Assembly (NCBI GenBank): GCA_000437355.1
Contig: FR899773.1
Coordinates: 32,632 to 67,580 of the forward strand
Source of the DNA: Firmicutes bacterium CAG:460
GTDB lineage: Bacteria; Bacillota_I; Bacilli_A; RF39; UBA660
Direction of reading: 5' to 3'
DNA length: 34,949 bases
Positions 33,094 through 34,949 of the stretch are shown here, piece after piece. Each line of letters opens with the position of its first letter. The first letter of the stretch is position 1. Made by a program: the position numbers and the translations under genes. The notes below the pieces were generated by a model, which saw only the letters and a program-made list of their open reading frames with translations, was not told where the DNA came from and ran no database searches.

Positions 33094-34098
33094 CTAAAAC
33101 AAAGACATGTTGTGGTCTATACCTAAATGTTTATATGCAAATTCCGTTGCAACTCTTCCACTTCTTGTTCTTTTAATAAAACCTTCTTGTAACAAAAATG
33201 GTTCCACAACATCTTCAATTGTTGAAATTTCTTCTCCAATCGCCGTAGATATCGTTTCAACTCCAACTGGACCGCCATTAAATTTATTAATCAGTGCCTC
33301 TAAATACTCAATATCTATATTATCTAAACCATAAGCATCAACATTTAATCTATCTAAAGCTTTTAAGGTGATATCTAAATCAATTAAACCATCACCTTCA
33401 ACTAAAGCAAAATCGCGTACTCTTTTAAATAAACGATTGGCAATTCTAGGAGTTTTTCGACTTCTTTTAGCTAGTTCAAGGGCAGCATCATCAGTAATAT
33501 TCATACTCATAACTTTACTCGTTCTTTTAACAATATTAGCAAGTTCTTCATTTGTGTAAAATTCTAATTTGTTTACAATACCAAATCTGTCTCGCAAAGG
33601 ACTTGATAAATCACCTGCTCTAGTTGTTGCCCCAACCAATGTAAATGGTGGCAAATCAATTTTAACAGACCTACTTTTACCTTCAGTACCAATTACAACA
33701 TTTATAGTAAAATCTTCCATCGCTGAATAAAGTATTTCTTCAACAAATGAAGGAATTCGGTGGATTTCATCAATAAATAATACATCACCTGGTTCAAGTG
33801 TTGAAAGAATAGCTGCTAAATCTCCACTTTTTTCAATTGCTGGACCTGTTGCAGTTTTTAAATTACTGCCAAGTTCATTGGCAATTATATGAGCAAGTGT
33901 TGTTTTACCTAATCCTGGAGGACCATATAAAAGCACATGATCTAGTGGTTCATCTCTCATTTTTGCTGCTTCAATAAATACTTTTAAATTTGCTTTAATT
34001 TTTTCTTGACCAACATATTCTTCAAGATATTCTGGTCTAATATTTCTATCAAATATATCTTCATATGTTGGATTTGCATCTATTAATCTTTCATCCAT
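33094..34098 (-). CDS. ruvB: Holliday junction branch migration helicase RuvB
   Basis: AAA+ motor that drives branch migration of Holliday junctions with RuvA. The 334 residues include Walker A GPPGLGKT at 59-66, Walker B LFIDEIHR at 107-114, the sensor region GATTRAGDLSSPLRDRFG, and the C-terminal winged helix ending FIKRTRSGRVAT. The usual partner ruvA is not next to it; upstream is a HAD phosphatase gene 2 bases away. It opens the folate/thymidylate part of the operon. Confidence 0.98.
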   Translation of the reverse strand: MDERLIDANPTYEDIFDRNIRPEYLEEYVGQEKIKANLKVFIEAAKMRDEPLDHVLLYGPPGLGKTTLAHIIANELGSNLKTATGPAIEKSGDLAAILSTLEPGDVLFIDEIHRIPSFVEEILYSAMEDFTINVVIGTEGKSRSVKIDLPPFTLVGATTRAGDLSSPLRDRFGIVNKLEFYTNEELANIVKRTSKVMSMNITDDAALELAKRSRKTPRIANRLFKRVRDFALVEGDGLIDLDITLKALDRLNVDAYGLDNIDIEYLEALINKFNGGPVGVETISTAIGEEISTIEDVVEPFLLQEGFIKRTRSGRVATEFAYKHLGIDHNMSLF

Positions 34099-34100
34099 TT

Positions 34101-34649
34101 TTATACCCCCAAACTATCTACATAATCTTTGATTTCTAGCCAATTATGTACTATATCATGTTTACTTTCTTTATCATCTGTTATTCTTAAAGTTTTAATG
34201 CCTGCTTTTTTTACATCATCTAAAACTCTTTCTTTATCATCTATAAATAAATCGAGATTATATTTTTTACATGTAATACCTTTATTTTCTTGAAAAAATA
34301 CCAATTCATCAAAAGTAATACCCTTACTTATAAAATAAAGACTTGTTAAATATATAGATTTAATATTACTTTTATTATTTGTCTCTTCTACCCCTCTGGC
34401 AGTAATAAAGATTAACTTATATCCTTTATTTTTCCAATATTTTAAAACTTCTAGTGCATCATCTTTAATATCTATATTCCAAACCACTTGTTCTAAGTAT
34501 TTAGATAAAAAATCTTTGGCTTCTTCTTTATTTAAATCATGATAATCTAAGACACCATGATACAATTTATCTTCTTTAACTAAGGCATTTGAAACAATAC
34601 TTGTATTTGTTAATGTATTATCTATATCTATTCCTATATTCAATTTCAA
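34101..34649 (-). CDS. HAD-family hydrolase, 5'-nucleotidase (NT5C/YqfW) type
   Basis: A 182-residue HAD phosphatase. Motif I is GIDIDNTLT near the N-terminus (nucleophile and acid Asp), motif II is FITARG, a Lys follows in the middle (ENKGITCKKYNLD), and motif IV is LFIDDKERVLDD. The overall pattern resembles the putative nucleotidases of the YqfW and NT5C group, which dephosphorylate nucleoside monophosphates. In an operon that makes dTMP, a role in nucleotide balance is a reasonable inference. GGTGGTG lies just upstream of the ATG, and it is the first gene behind the promoter at 34728-34756. Confidence 0.82.
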   Translation of the reverse strand: MKLNIGIDIDNTLTNTSIVSNALVKEDKLYHGVLDYHDLNKEEAKDFLSKYLEQVVWNIDIKDDALEVLKYWKNKGYKLIFITARGVEETNNKSNIKSIYLTSLYFISKGITFDELVFFQENKGITCKKYNLDLFIDDKERVLDDVKKAGIKTLRITDDKESKHDIVHNWLEIKDYVDSLGV

Positions 34650-34699
34650 ACACCACCTTACACACTAAATTAATTATATAACAAATTTCTAAATTAGCC

Positions 34700-34749
34700 A
34701 ACAACTATTTGTTATTTTTCTAAATTTATTATACCAAACAAATATTTGT
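34700..34749. promoter_or_regulatory. Pair of similar palindromes, possible operators
   Basis: A perfect 12-base palindrome ACAAATATTTGT (34738-34749) fills most of the promoter spacer. A second, imperfect copy AACAACTATTTGTT (34700-34713) lies about 38 bases further into the leader. Two related sites, one between -35 and -10, look like a repressor arrangement. Confidence 0.4.
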
Positions 34750-34756
34750 AAGTCAA
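34728..34756 (-). promoter_or_regulatory. SigA-type promoter of the HAD-ruvB-queA operon
   Basis: Minus strand: TTGACT (34751-34756), 17-base spacer, TATAAT (34728-34733) with extended TGG. About 78 bases before the first start codon. Confidence 0.8.
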
Positions 34757-34792
34757 CAAAAAAAATGGTAACATCCACATCGGATGTTACCA
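34757..34792 (-). terminator. Strong intrinsic terminator of the candidate small RNA
   Basis: An 11-bp perfect stem with GGTAACATCC/GGATGTTACC core, 5-base loop, T8 on the minus strand. The next promoter (-35 at 34751-34756) begins right after the T run. Confidence 0.9.
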
Positions 34793-34863
34793 CATACAAG
34801 CTTTTTTTTAAAAAGCCAGGTGATGTATGTGTATAGAAAGATTTACTTTCTATACTAAATCAC
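34757..34863 (-). ncRNA. Candidate structured small RNA upstream of the ruvB operon
   Basis: Minus-strand unit of about 105 bases with three hairpins. First, a perfect 10-bp stem (34846-34855 with 34831-34840, 5-base loop). Second, CACATACA with TGTATGTG (34824-34831 with 34791-34798), containing an inner 7-bp stem GCTTTTT/AAAAAGC and an unpaired TCACCTG. Third, an 11-bp terminator stem (34766-34776 with 34782-34792) followed by eight T. The first two stems share base 34831 and the last two share 34791-34792, so they may compete at the ends. No ORF with a ribosome site is inside. I do not recognise a family. Confidence 0.5.
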
Positions 34864-34869
34864 AAATTA

Positions 34870-34899
34870 ATCTTAACATATCTCCCAAACATTTGTCAA
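34870..34899 (-). promoter_or_regulatory. Promoter candidate of the small RNA
   Basis: Minus strand: TTGACA (34894-34899), 18-base spacer, TAAGAT (34870-34875) with extended TGT. The rest of the right edge to 34949 shows no feature I can support. Confidence 0.5.
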
Positions 34900-34949
34900 G
34901 AGTGCGAAAATTTAGATTAATAACTACTTTGACGTTTTTTAGAAGCCTC

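Noticed and set aside
34917..34949. Possible C-terminus of a minus-strand gene entering from the right (EASKKRQSSY, stop)
   Set aside because: Only ten codons are visible, another frame is also open, and no family can be recognised, so it is not listed as a gene.

Overview
The window is very AT-rich DNA from a Gram-positive bacterium using the standard genetic code (TGG for Trp, TGA as stop). Gram-positive Shine-Dalgarno sites, a T-box leader, Ger germinant-receptor genes, a CotD-like coat protein, SpaA-type surface repeats and the overall gene set point to a low-GC member of Bacilli, probably an uncultured gut lineage related to Erysipelotrichales or the so-called Mollicutes-like Bacilli. 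The species cannot be fixed from the sequence. The gerA-gerC-gerB operon and the coat gene suggest an endospore former. || Layout. 1-2769 (+): the end of a germinant-receptor operon in A-C-B order. 2877-7720 (-): a CotD-like coat protein, a TspO-like protein, efp, rpmG (missed by simple ORF cut-offs), a secreted surface protein preceded by a 16-base homopolymer, and murF. 7750-10014 (-): lon. 10134-14630: mixed housekeeping and small membrane genes, namely a ZIP metal transporter, an XRE regulator, a TIGR04086-like protein, a pilin-like protein, tgt, a DUF3592-like protein, a CmpB-family membrane protein and rpmB. 14654-18433 (-): a Fic protein, then a lipid operon of two PlsC-type acyltransferases flanking an acyl-CoA/ACP ligase. 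18523-18636 (+): a candidate small RNA. 18688-21418 (-): valS with a T-box leader. 21440-27757 (-): an accessory surface block with two membrane-anchored repeat proteins, a thioester/SpaA adhesin without a recognisable sorting signal, and a degenerate AbiEii-like protein coupled to it. 27930-34649 (-): a tight eight-gene operon (HAD phosphatase, ruvB, folD, glyA, thyA, folA, dTMP kinase, queA). 34757-34863 (-): a second candidate small RNA ending in a strong terminator. || How genes work together. folD, glyA, thyA, folA and the kinase together make and recycle methylene-THF and turn dUMP into dTDP. They sit between ruvB and queA, which are often close neighbours in Firmicutes. queA and tgt, both for queuosine, are in separate operons. 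The PlsC/ligase operon can activate fatty acids and esterify them to phospholipid precursors. Most promoters I can assign carry an extended -10 (TGn followed by TATAAT or TAAAAT), and most transcription units end in clear intrinsic terminators. || The most interesting parts are the adhesin/AbiEii-like pair, the surface gene behind the T16/A16 tract, the two candidate small RNAs, and palindromes placed inside promoter spacers. No mobile elements, tRNA, rRNA or CRISPR arrays were seen.
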